From: Paenarthrobacter sp. PH39-S1
GTDB lineage: Bacteria; Actinomycetota; Actinomycetes; Actinomycetales; Micrococcaceae
Direction of reading: 5' to 3'
Assembly: GCF_030063245.1 (NCBI RefSeq)
Contig: NZ_JASISR010000004.1
Span: 1 to 64,000, forward strand
DNA length: 64,000 bases
Part shown: positions 52,118 to 60,807 of the stretch, piece by piece
Layout of the letters: every line of letters begins with the position of its first letter
Numbering within the stretch: position 1 is the first letter of the stretch
Translations under genes and position numbers: made by a program
Notes under the pieces: model-generated
The model's input: the letters and a program-made list of their open reading frames with translations, nothing else
The model's database searches: none
What the model was told of the DNA's origin: nothing

Positions 52118-52711
52118 ATGAGCATCATCCAAACCGCCCCCGAGGCTGAAGCCACGGGTAGGACAGCGGAGATTTACGCAGAGGACAGGCAAGTCCTGGG
52201 CTACGTTCCGAGCCACACCCGGGTTTTGAGCGTGCATCCCGAAGCCCTGGCCGCGTGGAAGGCCCTGCAGAGCACCATCGCCGGATCAATGGGCATGCGC
52301 CGCTTCGAGCTGGTGACTCTCGCCGCGGCCCTTGGCATCGGATCCAGGCACTGCCGGCTGGCACACGGCAATAAGTCGCTGAAATTCATCGGCGAAGAGG
52401 AATTGGTGCGGATCGCATGCGACTACCGCGACGCCGGTCTTTCCGAAGCCGAAGTCGCGATGATGGACTTCGCCCAGAAACTCAGCACCGACTCCGTAGC
52501 CATGACCGACGCCGACAGTCTGCGCCTGCGCGACATTGGCTTCGGCGACAGGGAGATCGTTGACATCGCCCTTGCCGCCGCGGCCCGTAACTACCTCAGC
52601 CGGGTGCTGCAGGCACTGGCAGTTGATGTGGACCTCCCGCCCGGTCTCAGTCAGGTCCTCCACGACGCCTTGCTCGAACCTCTCGGACATAACGACGCCG
52701 TCGCCTGCTGA
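52118..52711 (+). CDS. Carboxymuconolactone decarboxylase-like (AhpD fold) protein
   Basis: 197 residues from the ATG at 52118; a TTG at 52070 extends the frame with an unlikely sequence. It reads YAEDRQVLGYVPSHTRVLSV, PEALAAWKALQSTIAGSMGM, RRFELVTLAAALGIGSRHCR, LAHGNKSLKFIGEEELVRIA and MMDFAQKLSTDS. This is the AhpD/CMD fold. Typical alkylhydroperoxidases have CXXC before a histidine; here it is SRHC-RLAH, with one Cys, so peroxidase activity by the standard dithiol mechanism is doubtful. It lies between DsrE and the HD-GYP/LuxR gene on the same strand. Confidence 0.85.
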   Translation: MSIIQTAPEAEATGRTAEIYAEDRQVLGYVPSHTRVLSVHPEALAAWKALQSTIAGSMGMRRFELVTLAAALGIGSRHCRLAHGNKSLKFIGEEELVRIACDYRDAGLSEAEVAMMDFAQKLSTDSVAMTDADSLRLRDIGFGDREIVDIALAAAARNYLSRVLQALAVDVDLPPGLSQVLHDALLEPLGHNDAVAC

Positions 52712-52766
52712 TCTCGTGGCCCTGCATGCGGGACCGCGTGGCCGGCCCAGCCATATACTGGGAGCT

Positions 52767-54395
52767 GTGACGGAACCACCGTTAGGGTCAGGCCGCGAGG
52801 ACCGGAGCCCCAAGGCCGCTTGGTCTGCGGGATCGGTCCCATGGGACCATGCGGCAGCCCCGCGTCGCTCCGAAATACTGGCGGCGTTGTCCCTGGCCAT
52901 CGATCTGGGGCTCGGCCAGCCAATGGAGCACATGCTGCGGGCGTCGTTGTTGGGGCTGCGGATCGGTGACCGGGCCGGCGTTGGCGCGGCGGCCCGGGGG
53001 AGAATCTACTATGCAAACCTGTTGGCCTGGATCGGCTGCCACGCTGACTCCTTTGAGTTGGCCGCCCTCTTCAGCGACGACATCGGCTTCCGGGCCGACT
53101 ATTACATGATCGATGCCCACGGGCTGCCGATGTTGTCCCTGATGCTGCGCCGCACGGGTTCGGGCTTGCCGCCCTTGCAGCGCGCCGGACGCAGATCCCG
53201 CTTCGCGGTAACGGCGAACACGGCGGTCCGGACGTTGATCCGTTCCCATTGCACCTCGGCCGGCCAGCTGGCCAACAAGGTCGGCTTGGATGAGAGTATG
53301 TCCGGGATCCTCAGTAATACCTTCGAACGCTGGGACGGCAGGGGGCTTCCGGCGGGCAGGGCCGGCGTCGAAATCCCGCTGGAGATGCGTATTACGCAGT
53401 TGGCGGATACGGCCGAGGTCTTCCTGCGGACCGGCGGCGTGGACGCGGCGGTGGCTACTGTCAGGAAACGCCGCGGTACGCAGTTTGACCCGGAACTGGC
53501 AGACCTCTTCTGCGCGCAGGCGCGGGAGCTGACGGCGGACCTGCTGAACATTGATCCGTGGCCGGCGGCACTGGCCGCTGCCCCCGATGACGCGGTGTTG
53601 TCCGGACAGGAGCTGGACTCGGTCCTGCGTGCCATCGGTGATTTCGCCGACCTCAAATCCCCCTTTACGGTCGGCCATTCCCGGGCCGTGGCCGCCCTGG
53701 CAGCTGACACGGCGCGGGAGTACGGCCTGCAGGCCGGCGAGATCGAAGTTCTCCGCCGTGCGGGCTGGGTTCACGATCTGGGCCGGATGGGTGTTTCCAA
53801 CGGTGTCTGGGACAAGAAGTCCCCCCTGTCCTATGTGGACCGGGAGCGGCTTCAGATGTACCCGTATTTGAGTGAACGGATTCTCGGACGTGTGCCCGGC
53901 ATGAGGCGCGTCGCCTATGTGGCCGGGGCGCACCGCGAACGAGTCGATGGCTCCGGCTATCCTCGCGGCCGCGGGGGCACCGACCTCGATTCGAGCCAGC
54001 GGATCCTCGCCGCCGCGGATGCCTATCAGACCTATCTGGAACCCCGGCCGCACCGCCCGGCGCTGACGCCGCTGGAGGCAGGAACACGGCTTCGCGCAGA
54101 GGCGGCCGCGGGCAGGCTGGAGGGGCAGGCGGCGGACGCCGTCCTTGTTGCCGCAGGGCAGACGGCACGACGACGGCGGCTCTTGCCTTGCGGCCTGACC
54201 GACCGCGAGGCGGAGGTACTCAGGCTCCTCTGCCATGGACTGAACAACCGTGAAATCGCTGACACGCTGTACATTGCGCCCAAAACGGCCCGTAACCATG
54301 TCGAACATATCTACCTGAAGATCGGCGCGGGAAACCGCGTCGGAGCCGCGCTTTTCGCATTGGATCACGGGCTGTGGGACCGTGCCGCGGGGTAG
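52767..54395 (+). CDS. HD-GYP-type phosphohydrolase fused to a LuxR DNA-binding domain
   Basis: 542 residues from a GTG at 52767 (GGGAG upstream). The N-terminal half is a degenerate HD-like region (AALSLAIDLGLGQPMEHMLR, YYANLLAWIGCHADSFELAA). The second half is an HD-GYP domain: SPFTVGHSRAVAALAADTAR, VHDLGRMGVSNGVWDKKSPL, SYVDRERLQMYPYLSERIL and HRERVDGSGYPRG. The end (CGLTDREAEVLRLLCHGLNN, REIADTLYIAPKTARNHVEH, IYLKIGAGNRVGAALFAL) is a LuxR helix-turn-helix. The layout suggests a regulator whose DNA binding responds to a cyclic nucleotide or other phospho-ligand. It stands between CMD-like and OsmC genes, its possible targets. Confidence 0.9.
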   Translation: MTEPPLGSGREDRSPKAAWSAGSVPWDHAAAPRRSEILAALSLAIDLGLGQPMEHMLRASLLGLRIGDRAGVGAAARGRIYYANLLAWIGCHADSFELAALFSDDIGFRADYYMIDAHGLPMLSLMLRRTGSGLPPLQRAGRRSRFAVTANTAVRTLIRSHCTSAGQLANKVGLDESMSGILSNTFERWDGRGLPAGRAGVEIPLEMRITQLADTAEVFLRTGGVDAAVATVRKRRGTQFDPELADLFCAQARELTADLLNIDPWPAALAAAPDDAVLSGQELDSVLRAIGDFADLKSPFTVGHSRAVAALAADTAREYGLQAGEIEVLRRAGWVHDLGRMGVSNGVWDKKSPLSYVDRERLQMYPYLSERILGRVPGMRRVAYVAGAHRERVDGSGYPRGRGGTDLDSSQRILAAADAYQTYLEPRPHRPALTPLEAGTRLRAEAAAGRLEGQAADAVLVAAGQTARRRRLLPCGLTDREAEVLRLLCHGLNNREIADTLYIAPKTARNHVEHIYLKIGAGNRVGAALFALDHGLWDRAAG

Positions 54396-54462
54396 CATCC
54401 AATGGGCTTTCATTGCTGTGCCCGCAGCACGGCAACCGACAGCGTGAGGAGAGATTGAGGTC

Positions 54463-54969
54463 ATGACCATAAATGATTTGCGTACGGTCCAGGAACCCCT
54501 CAAGCACCGCTACAGGGCCGACCCGGCTTCGGCGCTGGTGACTCTCCGGGCCGACGGTGATCTCGGCATGGGTGTGAGTTGTTCGGTGCAGACGGGACAG
54601 GCTTTGGTGAAAGCAGGCCTGCACCCGGCGACCGGCGGCGACGGCCTGTCGATATGTTCCGGGGACATGCTGCTGCAGGCTCTCGTTGCCTGCGCAGGGG
54701 TGACTCTCGGCGCAGTTGCGTCGTCATTGGGCATCGACGTCTCGGGGACGGTGCACGCCGAGGGTGACCTGGATTTCCGCGGCACGCTGGCAGTCGACAA
54801 AACGGCGCCGGTCGGTTTCCGTGAGATCAGGCTGCGCTTTGATCTGCTGTCCGATGCCGACGAGGAGAAGATGGCTGCCCTGACGCGTCTGACCGAGCGG
54901 TACTGTGTCGTCTTCCAGACACTCGCGGCGCCGCCGGCTCTGTCGGTCTCGCTGAAACGACAGCTATGA
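54463..54969 (+). CDS. OsmC-family peroxidase-like protein
   Basis: 168 residues with GAGGAGAG upstream. OsmC pattern: ADPASALVTLRADGDLGMGV, GLSICSGDMLLQALVACAGV (first catalytic Cys), IDVSGTVHAEGDLDFRGTLA, FREIRLRFDLLSDADEEKMA and RLTERYCVVFQTLA (second Cys). Both cysteines are present, so thiol-dependent reduction of organic hydroperoxides is likely. It converges on the large LuxR regulator gene, overlapping its 3' end by six bases. Confidence 0.9.
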   Translation: MTINDLRTVQEPLKHRYRADPASALVTLRADGDLGMGVSCSVQTGQALVKAGLHPATGGDGLSICSGDMLLQALVACAGVTLGAVASSLGIDVSGTVHAEGDLDFRGTLAVDKTAPVGFREIRLRFDLLSDADEEKMAALTRLTERYCVVFQTLAAPPALSVSLKRQL

Positions 54970-57870
54970 ACCGTCTGGCCGTTGGGCAGCGAGCCGGGAC
55001 AGATCCAGGCGGTTGGAGGCGCCGGTTTTTCGCAGCAGATTCGAGATGTGCGAGCTGACGGTCTTCTCGCTGATGACCAGGGCCCGGGCAATCTCGCCGT
55101 AGGTGCGGCCGGCGATGACGTATTCAAGGATCTCCCGCTCCCGCGGCGTCAGCCCCGGCAGGTTGTTGGTGGCCTGCGGGGCTCCGGCGGACAACCGCGC
55201 GGGAGGAATCCGGGCCCGGGCAGCCAGTTCACTCAGCTGTGCCTGGATCGGTCCGGCCTGCAGTTCGCCGGCGAGTGACATCCCGCGGCGGAGCACGGCT
55301 ATGGCCGGCCCTCGCTGCCCGTGTCCATGCAGAAGCAATGATTCCGCTGCGCGCCAGCACGCGTAGGCTTCTTCCCAGCGGAGCGACGCCGTCCGGCAGG
55401 CGTCGGCCGTATGGACCCAGACGGATCCGTTGTCAGCACTCTGGCGGGCGCGGCCCACCTCTGCGGCGTACAGAAGGTTGAAGGCGGCCATCTGGAGATC
55501 GTACAGTTCGGTGCAACCGCCGGAGTCCCGGAGCGCAGCCGGGAACTGTTCCACCAAATCGTCGACGCTAGCCATGAGCACAGAGGTGGGATTGCCGGCA
55601 TCTTTGGCCAGCTGGACCTGGTCCGCGACGGAACGCGCCGCGAGCGGCAGCAGCCATTCGCACATGGTGACGGACAGGCCGGCGGAGGTAGCCCCCGCCA
55701 TCGCCGATTCATAAGCCGCCACCGGGTCGCCGGCAGCAAGGTAGACCTCGGCGCGGATGGCGTCGAAATCGAGGTTAAGGAACCGGGAATTTTGTGCATA
55801 CAACTCCTCAGCGCGCGCGAGGTGCGCTTCCGCCTCGGGCTGCCGGCCTTGCCACGCGGCGAGACGGGCCGCAGTCAGCCGCGCGCCGACGTCGCCCATT
55901 GTCCCTGGATCGGAGCCCAGCGCTACCCGAAGCGCCTGCAGACACTCCCGCCAACGGCCGATGACAAGGTAACAGCCCGCCTCATCGGCTGCCAGTTTCG
56001 CGATATACCCGTGCGGCGCTCCGAGGGCCGCGAGTTGCTGCCTGCCCGCGCGCAACTCACTGGCATACAGCTCGCTCGCCCATGTTTCGCGGGCATTTGC
56101 GCGCCACATAGTGGCGTGGACGAAGGCCCAGTAATCGCGGGCCTGAACCGCCGCCGCCAGCGCCTCCGTGGCGAGGACCCGGCCCTCCTCCGCGCGCTGG
56201 CCGATGACCGCGGCCATGGCGTTCGCGGACAATGCATAGGACAGCGCCCGCGCGTTACCGGCCGCCCGGGCCAGGCTGAGCGCATGCACGGCATGGCTTT
56301 CCGCCTCGGAATCGTTCTGCCATAGGCCGGCGTGGGCGAGTTCAGCGAGCGCGAGCGCGTGCTGCCAGCTTTCGGGTTCGACGGCGGAGAGCCGGACTGC
56401 CTCACGCAGATCACCGGCCGCCATGAATGAACGTCCGGTGGAAAAGCGCAGGAGCACGCGCCGCACGAGCAGTTCCGCTGCCGCCAGGGGCTGTTCAGCA
56501 TCGTCGAGTCCGGAGAGCAAGGCCTCGACTGCTTCCAATTCTTCCTCATGCGACCCGGTCTCTTCGGCCGCAGTCCGCAGCCTGGACCGCAAGTCCTCCG
56601 GGTTCTCAGCCGCAGCCGGCAGACTGCCGCGCAACTCCACGGCCCGCCGAAGCAAACGCAGCATCTCGGTTGCCCCGCCCACCGCACCTGCGGACGCGGA
56701 CGCTTCCAGTGCCCACCGGTAGGCCTGGCCCGTCTGACCGGCGTAGTGGTGGTGGTCCGCTACCGCCACCATCGACTCGAAATCCGCTGCCGGCCCGTCC
56801 GCCAGCTGCTGCTCGTAGTGGTCGGCAAAGGCCGCATGCCAGCGCTGCCGCTCGTCCCGGAGTAATCCTTGTTCGAGGGCCTCAGCGATCAGCGGATGGT
56901 GAAACCAGTAGATTCCTTCCGGAGAGATGTCCACGATGCCGGCATCGACTGCCTCGCGCAGCAAGGTCGGGACGCCGGAGGGCGTCCTGAAGTGCGGAGC
57001 GACGGCGTCAAGGTCCTGCGCGCGGATTGGCCTTCCCCCGACCGCCATGATCTGCGTGAGCTCACGTGTTTCCGGGGACAGCCCGCGCCACGGCCGCAGC
57101 GCGGCGGCCTTCAAATCCGGCGGAAGCTTCGGAGGCAAGTGGCGTGCATTCGACGGAAGACCCGCAACGACAAGGCGATTGAGGTATGCATTGCCTGCCG
57201 TGTGGGTGAAGACGTCGTGCACGAGGGACCGGTGCGGGGGAGCGCCGAGCAGACCTGCGATCTGGGCCTCGGTGTCCAGCCGGTCCAGCGGGCCGAGCGT
57301 TAGCCAGGCGATCCGGGGCAGGCGCCGGATGTCGGCGAGCCAGCGCTGCAGCGGGTGGCCTTCGCCGACCTCGCCGCTGCGCAGGGTGGCGATGACTGCC
57401 AGGCGTCGGTCGGCCGGCCCGGCAATGAGGTACATCAGCACATCCAGGGTGCTTTGGTCCGCCCACTGCAGGTCGTCGATCACCAGCACCACCGGACGAA
57501 GCATGCAGAGCTCGTCGAGCCAGCCGTCAATCATGACCGGAACATCGTAGGGACCGTCGGCTGATGCCCGCAGTGCGGGATGCGCGATGCCCTCGATCCG
57601 GGGTGCGCCGCGGAAAACCGACCGCAGCCCCAGAAACGGGACCGTCATCGAAACCAAGGGCAGGCACGCACCGGCGAAGGTCCGGACCGCAGTTCCGGCG
57701 GCCGCGCAGGCGTGCTGCACGAGGGCGGTTTTCCCGACGCCGGCATCGCCGGAGACGACGAGGGTGCCGGCGGCGCCGGCAGCGGCGCGGTCCAGGAACG
57801 CGCCTATTGCACCCAGCTCCGCCGCCCTCCCAACGAGATCCGGGCCCTTCGCGTCTACGTGTTCGGTCAC
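54964..57870 (-). CDS. Large LuxR-family regulator with AAA ATPase domain (LAL/MalT-like)
   Basis: 968 residues. The AAA module has Walker A LVVSGDAGVGKTALVQHACA (about 40-47) and Walker B PVVLVIDDLQWADQSTLDVL. A long middle of helical TPR-like repeats follows (AEALEQGLLRDERQRWHAAF, AVELRGSLPAAAENPEDLRS, LAELAHAGLWQNDSEAESHA). The C-terminal LuxR HTH is LTPREREILEYVIAGRTYGE, IARALVISEKTVSSHISNLL. LAL regulators act as ATP-dependent activators, often for catabolic or secondary-metabolite genes. The gene converges on and overlaps the OsmC gene. Ligand and target are unknown. Confidence 0.92.
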   Translation of the reverse strand: MTEHVDAKGPDLVGRAAELGAIGAFLDRAAAGAAGTLVVSGDAGVGKTALVQHACAAAGTAVRTFAGACLPLVSMTVPFLGLRSVFRGAPRIEGIAHPALRASADGPYDVPVMIDGWLDELCMLRPVVLVIDDLQWADQSTLDVLMYLIAGPADRRLAVIATLRSGEVGEGHPLQRWLADIRRLPRIAWLTLGPLDRLDTEAQIAGLLGAPPHRSLVHDVFTHTAGNAYLNRLVVAGLPSNARHLPPKLPPDLKAAALRPWRGLSPETRELTQIMAVGGRPIRAQDLDAVAPHFRTPSGVPTLLREAVDAGIVDISPEGIYWFHHPLIAEALEQGLLRDERQRWHAAFADHYEQQLADGPAADFESMVAVADHHHYAGQTGQAYRWALEASASAGAVGGATEMLRLLRRAVELRGSLPAAAENPEDLRSRLRTAAEETGSHEEELEAVEALLSGLDDAEQPLAAAELLVRRVLLRFSTGRSFMAAGDLREAVRLSAVEPESWQHALALAELAHAGLWQNDSEAESHAVHALSLARAAGNARALSYALSANAMAAVIGQRAEEGRVLATEALAAAVQARDYWAFVHATMWRANARETWASELYASELRAGRQQLAALGAPHGYIAKLAADEAGCYLVIGRWRECLQALRVALGSDPGTMGDVGARLTAARLAAWQGRQPEAEAHLARAEELYAQNSRFLNLDFDAIRAEVYLAAGDPVAAYESAMAGATSAGLSVTMCEWLLPLAARSVADQVQLAKDAGNPTSVLMASVDDLVEQFPAALRDSGGCTELYDLQMAAFNLLYAAEVGRARQSADNGSVWVHTADACRTASLRWEEAYACWRAAESLLLHGHGQRGPAIAVLRRGMSLAGELQAGPIQAQLSELAARARIPPARLSAGAPQATNNLPGLTPREREILEYVIAGRTYGEIARALVISEKTVSSHISNLLRKTGASNRLDLSRLAAQRPDGS

Positions 57871-58015
57871 GTCACAAGTTTCGCACCGCTACAGCCGCGC
57901 CGCTCGGAACCTGAGGGTTTTCGGCGAATTTCTGAGGAGGAATTCCCGATGCCCCGGTGCCGGCACCGGGAGGAACGTAGAGATATCAGGACCACATCGA
58001 ATGGAAGGCACGATC

Positions 58016-58252
58016 ATGTATGTTTCACATCAAGCGCCACGCTGGACCGGACTTGCCCTGTCCCTCCTGGTGTTTGCCGCCGTCGTACCGGCCCCGGCAT
58101 CCGCTCAGCTGGACCCCGGCACACCGGCCGGACCGGCGCCGGCGCTGGTTGGCCCGAATTGCCCGCTGACGAGGATCGGTACCCAACTGGTGCGTTGCGG
58201 TGATCTTACCGGGGCCGGGGTCGCTGCGGCTATCTGGATACCGGAGAGCTGA
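58016..58252 (+). CDS. Small secreted protein of unknown function
   Basis: 78 residues; GAAGG lies eight bases before the ATG at 58016 (an ATG at 58001 is in frame). The signal peptide is clear: WTGLALSLLVFAAVVPAPAS with cleavage after ASA. The mature ~48 residues contain PGTPAGPAPALVGPNCPLTR and LVRCGDLTGAGVAAAIWIPE with two cysteines that could form a disulfide. I do not recognise a family. It is divergent from the large LuxR regulator, with 145 bases between the genes. Confidence 0.65.
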   Translation: MYVSHQAPRWTGLALSLLVFAAVVPAPASAQLDPGTPAGPAPALVGPNCPLTRIGTQLVRCGDLTGAGVAAAIWIPES

Positions 58253-58388
58253 ACCACCCGGCGCAGCGAGGGCGGACCCTCCCTCAAAGAGAAGAGCCGC
58301 CCTCAGCTGCACCGAACATCTGCGCCGCAGGACCGGCACGATTATGCGAGCGCTGAGTTTCCGGCTCCTGCTGGCGAACAGGGCATGG

Positions 58389-58836
58389 TCAGCGGAGAAA
58401 CGCACGGCGCCCAGCGATGCAGTTGTCCCAGCGATGCAATTGTCCCAGCAATGCAATTGTCAGTGCTGTGACGCCGAACAGCAGGACGAGCTCAAAGCCG
58501 CCGGTGGCCGCAAAGACGCCGGATCCGGCGTGCACCAACACCAGTGCACCGATCATGTCCAGGGGGAGCAGGACCGCGATCAGACGGGCCAGCAGGCCGA
58601 TGACCAGTGCGAAGCCGCCAACCAACTTCAGGGTGGCAATCACGGGGGCGGTGAGGTCCGCCGCGGGAACGCCCATCTGGCCGAAGACGTCTGGTGCCGG
58701 CAGTGGTCCATTCGCTGAATTTCTGCCAGCCGTGGGCAGCGAAACGAAAGCCGACGACGACGCGGGGGATGGTTCGGGCGGCAGTGGTTACTGCGGGGGT
58801 AGCCCCTTTGCCCGCTGTTGCATTTGGCTGTCCCAC
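58389..58836 (-). pseudogene. DoxX-family membrane protein with a frameshift
   Basis: The start (from about 58836) reads TIPRVVVGFRFAAHGWQKFS and EWTTAG; near 58700 the family sequence moves to another frame as APDVFGQMGVPAADLTAPVI, ATLKLVGGFALVIGLLARLI, AVLLPLDMIGALVLVHAGSG and GGFELVLLFGVTALTIALLG. A one-base change explains the break. The C-terminal tail is built from a 17-bp tandem repeat and has a non-family sequence (LHRWDNCIAGRRAF). This is the second damaged DoxX copy of the window. Confidence 0.75.
58413..58463. repeat. 17-bp tandem triplication at the DoxX 3' end
   Basis: AGCGATGCAGTTGTCCC, AGCGATGCAATTGTCCC and AGCAATGCAATTGTCAG stand head to tail (58413, 58430, 58447). The unit is not a multiple of three, so it alters the DoxX reading frame at the end. 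Confidence 0.9.
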
Positions 58837-58900
58837 GATTCCTTTTTGTTGCGGGCAAACGTATAATTATGGTTCCTTTCCTCCTACGGCGGTGGCTGCA

Positions 58901-59290
58901 ATGTCCCTTTCATCAAGCCCGGCAACAACCATCCTTCCGATCGCGGACGGGGACCGCGCCCGGAAATATTACGAGGAATCCCTCGGTCTGGAGTTTCGCG
59001 GGAAAGCCGCCGATGGGAACCTGATTTTCGGACTGGAAGGATCCGCAACGTTGGCACTTCTGGAAGATCCTGCCGCGAAGCCTTCCGGGCACACGGCTAT
59101 CAGCTTCGAGGTCCAAGACATTACCGCCGCAATCCGTGACCTGGGCACGCGCGGAGTGGCGTTCGAGGACTACGATCTGCCGGGTCTGAAAACCACCGAT
59201 CACGTTTGTGTTCTCGGATCGGAAAAGGCGGCCTGGTTCAGTGATCCGGACGGCAACATTCTCTGCCTGCATGAAAATCTGTCGGCCTAA
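58901..59290 (+). CDS. VOC-family protein
   Basis: 129 residues from the ATG at 58901; the frame is open further upstream without homology. Glyoxalase/VOC pattern: TTILPIADGDRARKYYEESL, GLEFRGKAADGNLIFGLEGS, GHTAISFEVQDITAAIRDLG, RGVAFEDYDLPGLKTTDHVC and KAAWFSDPDGNILCLHE (metal-binding Glu near the end). Reaction unknown. No good Shine-Dalgarno lies right before the ATG (CGGCGGTGGCTGCA), so expression may be weak or leaderless. Confidence 0.85.
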   Translation: MSLSSSPATTILPIADGDRARKYYEESLGLEFRGKAADGNLIFGLEGSATLALLEDPAAKPSGHTAISFEVQDITAAIRDLGTRGVAFEDYDLPGLKTTDHVCVLGSEKAAWFSDPDGNILCLHENLSA

Positions 59291-59368
59291 GAAGCTGGCG
59301 GCAGCATGGTCTGCAGATATTCCTGCTGGCGCGGCCGTCAGGGTTACACGTCGAACCCGTTGACGTAT

Positions 59369-59680
59369 CTACCGTTCGATTGATTCAACGCGTTCCGGGC
59401 GTCCGTCGACCCAAGCCAAGAGCCGGCGTACATCCTCGGGCAAGGACTCGTCGGTGTAATGGACGCTGAAGGGTTGGCCGGCCTCCTCCAAGGAAATTTC
59501 GTAGAGTTGGGAATCCGGACGTTGACGGGTGGTGGGGGGATCGTTCAGCTCCCGCATTCCCGCATGGCTGATCTCGCCCGCGAAGGCCTCCGCAGCGGCG
59601 GGCGGCAACGCGTCCGCATCAAGCTCGGTCCGTGCTGTAATACCGGCGATGCCGCCTCCCCGTCGGACTGTCAGTTTCAT
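59369..59680 (-). CDS. Emfourin-like inhibitor of the adjacent M4 protease
   Basis: 103 residues; ATG overlapping the protease stop by four bases. It starts MKLTVRRGGGIAGITARTEL, then LPPAAAEAF, RPDSQLYEISLEEAGQPFSV and SLPEDVRRLLAWVDGRPERV. This fits emfourin, the protealysin inhibitor, a small protein encoded next to M4 proteases in Serratia and many other bacteria. The coupled gene order protease then inhibitor gives coordinated production and protects the cytosol from the protease. Confidence 0.87.
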   Translation of the reverse strand: MKLTVRRGGGIAGITARTELDADALPPAAAEAFAGEISHAGMRELNDPPTTRQRPDSQLYEISLEEAGQPFSVHYTDESLPEDVRRLLAWVDGRPERVESIER

Positions 59681-60756
59681 GAAAGGACCCCGACCTCCTG
59701 CCAGGCATTCCTGACAGCGGCTTGCTCCGTAGCACTGAACAGACTGCCCGCGACGTCGACGGTGGCTTGTGCAGCCTCGTTGAATTGTGTATTGGGCCGC
59801 AGTCGGGTGGTGAGCGCCGTGTACCAGATTTTTCCCGCTTTCTCCCAGGCGGAACCGCCAAGCGCCGTGGCCGCCAGGTAGAAGGCGTGGTTGGGGATCC
59901 CCGAGTTGATATGTACCCCACCATTGTCGTTCCGCGGGTCATTGTCATCCGGCAGGTCCACGTAGTCGTCCATGTGCCCGGGCTGCCGGTCGCCTGAATA
60001 GGCCGTGCCCGGATGGCTCATCGATCGGAGTGCCTTGCCGAGCTGGGGGACCAGGATCCCCTCCCCGATCAGCCAGTCGGCATTGGCTGCGGCCTGCTTC
60101 AAACTGTACTGCTTGACGAGCGAGCCGAAGACGTCCGAAAAAGACTCGTTAAGCGCCCCGGACTGCTTACTGTAGACGAGCCCGGCGGTGAGTTCCGTGA
60201 CTCCATGGGTCAGTTCGTGGGCGATGACATCCAAAGCACGGGTCAGGCCGCCGACCTGGAAGATCCGGCCGCTCCCGTCACCATAGACCATCTGGCCGCC
60301 ATCCCAGAACGCGTTGTCGAAAGCAACCCCGTAGTGGACGGAGGACACGAGCTCCATCCCGGCTCCGTCCAGGGAATTGCGTTGCAGGACATCGCGGTAG
60401 AACTCATAGGTTGCCGAACTGCCATCGTAGGCCTGATTCACCGCCTGGTCCTTGACAGGCGGCTGCCCCCAATCCCGTACCCGGACACCCGGGAGAAACG
60501 ACCTGCCGTTCTTCTGGTTGTCGTAAACGGTCAGCCGGCGGTCCGGCGTGATGCTGAAGCCGATCATCTGCCCGATGTTCAGGTTGAGCTGGCGGTTGAG
60601 CCGGCCCATCACCGCCCGCTGCGAGCGGATGGCCGCAGAAGTGGCCAAGGCGCGGACAGCGGCCTCCCGCTGGGTCGCGTCCCCCTCGATCGCCAGCCGA
60701 GCCAGCAGATCCGGTGGAGCAATACTGCAGCATGGGCGGCACAGATTTCTTAACAT
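59677..60756 (-). CDS. Protealysin-like M4 metallopeptidase
   Basis: 359 residues. The N-terminus lacks a signal peptide and has the protealysin propeptide motif CCSIAPPDLLARLAIEGD (about 9-26). The catalytic domain has DVIAHELTHGVTELTAGLVY (zinc site HEXXH near 180), GALNESFSDVFGSLVKQYSL (third ligand Glu), and GGVHINSGIPNHAFYLAATA (substrate-stabilising His). Such enzymes are neutral zinc proteases that mature by self-cleavage and can act inside or outside host or neighbour cells. It is the middle gene of an operon with the LysM protein (upstream) and emfourin (overlap downstream). Confidence 0.93.
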   Translation of the reverse strand: MLRNLCRPCCSIAPPDLLARLAIEGDATQREAAVRALATSAAIRSQRAVMGRLNRQLNLNIGQMIGFSITPDRRLTVYDNQKNGRSFLPGVRVRDWGQPPVKDQAVNQAYDGSSATYEFYRDVLQRNSLDGAGMELVSSVHYGVAFDNAFWDGGQMVYGDGSGRIFQVGGLTRALDVIAHELTHGVTELTAGLVYSKQSGALNESFSDVFGSLVKQYSLKQAAANADWLIGEGILVPQLGKALRSMSHPGTAYSGDRQPGHMDDYVDLPDDNDPRNDNGGVHINSGIPNHAFYLAATALGGSAWEKAGKIWYTALTTRLRPNTQFNEAAQATVDVAGSLFSATEQAAVRNAWQEVGVLS

Positions 60757-60807
60757 GAGGTTCCCCTTCCACGGGTGTTAGGAATTATGATGCGCTGAAG
60801 TCCGCTT

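Noticed and set aside
52788-54503. 571-codon minus-strand frame
   Set aside because: Antisense to the HD-GYP/LuxR gene.
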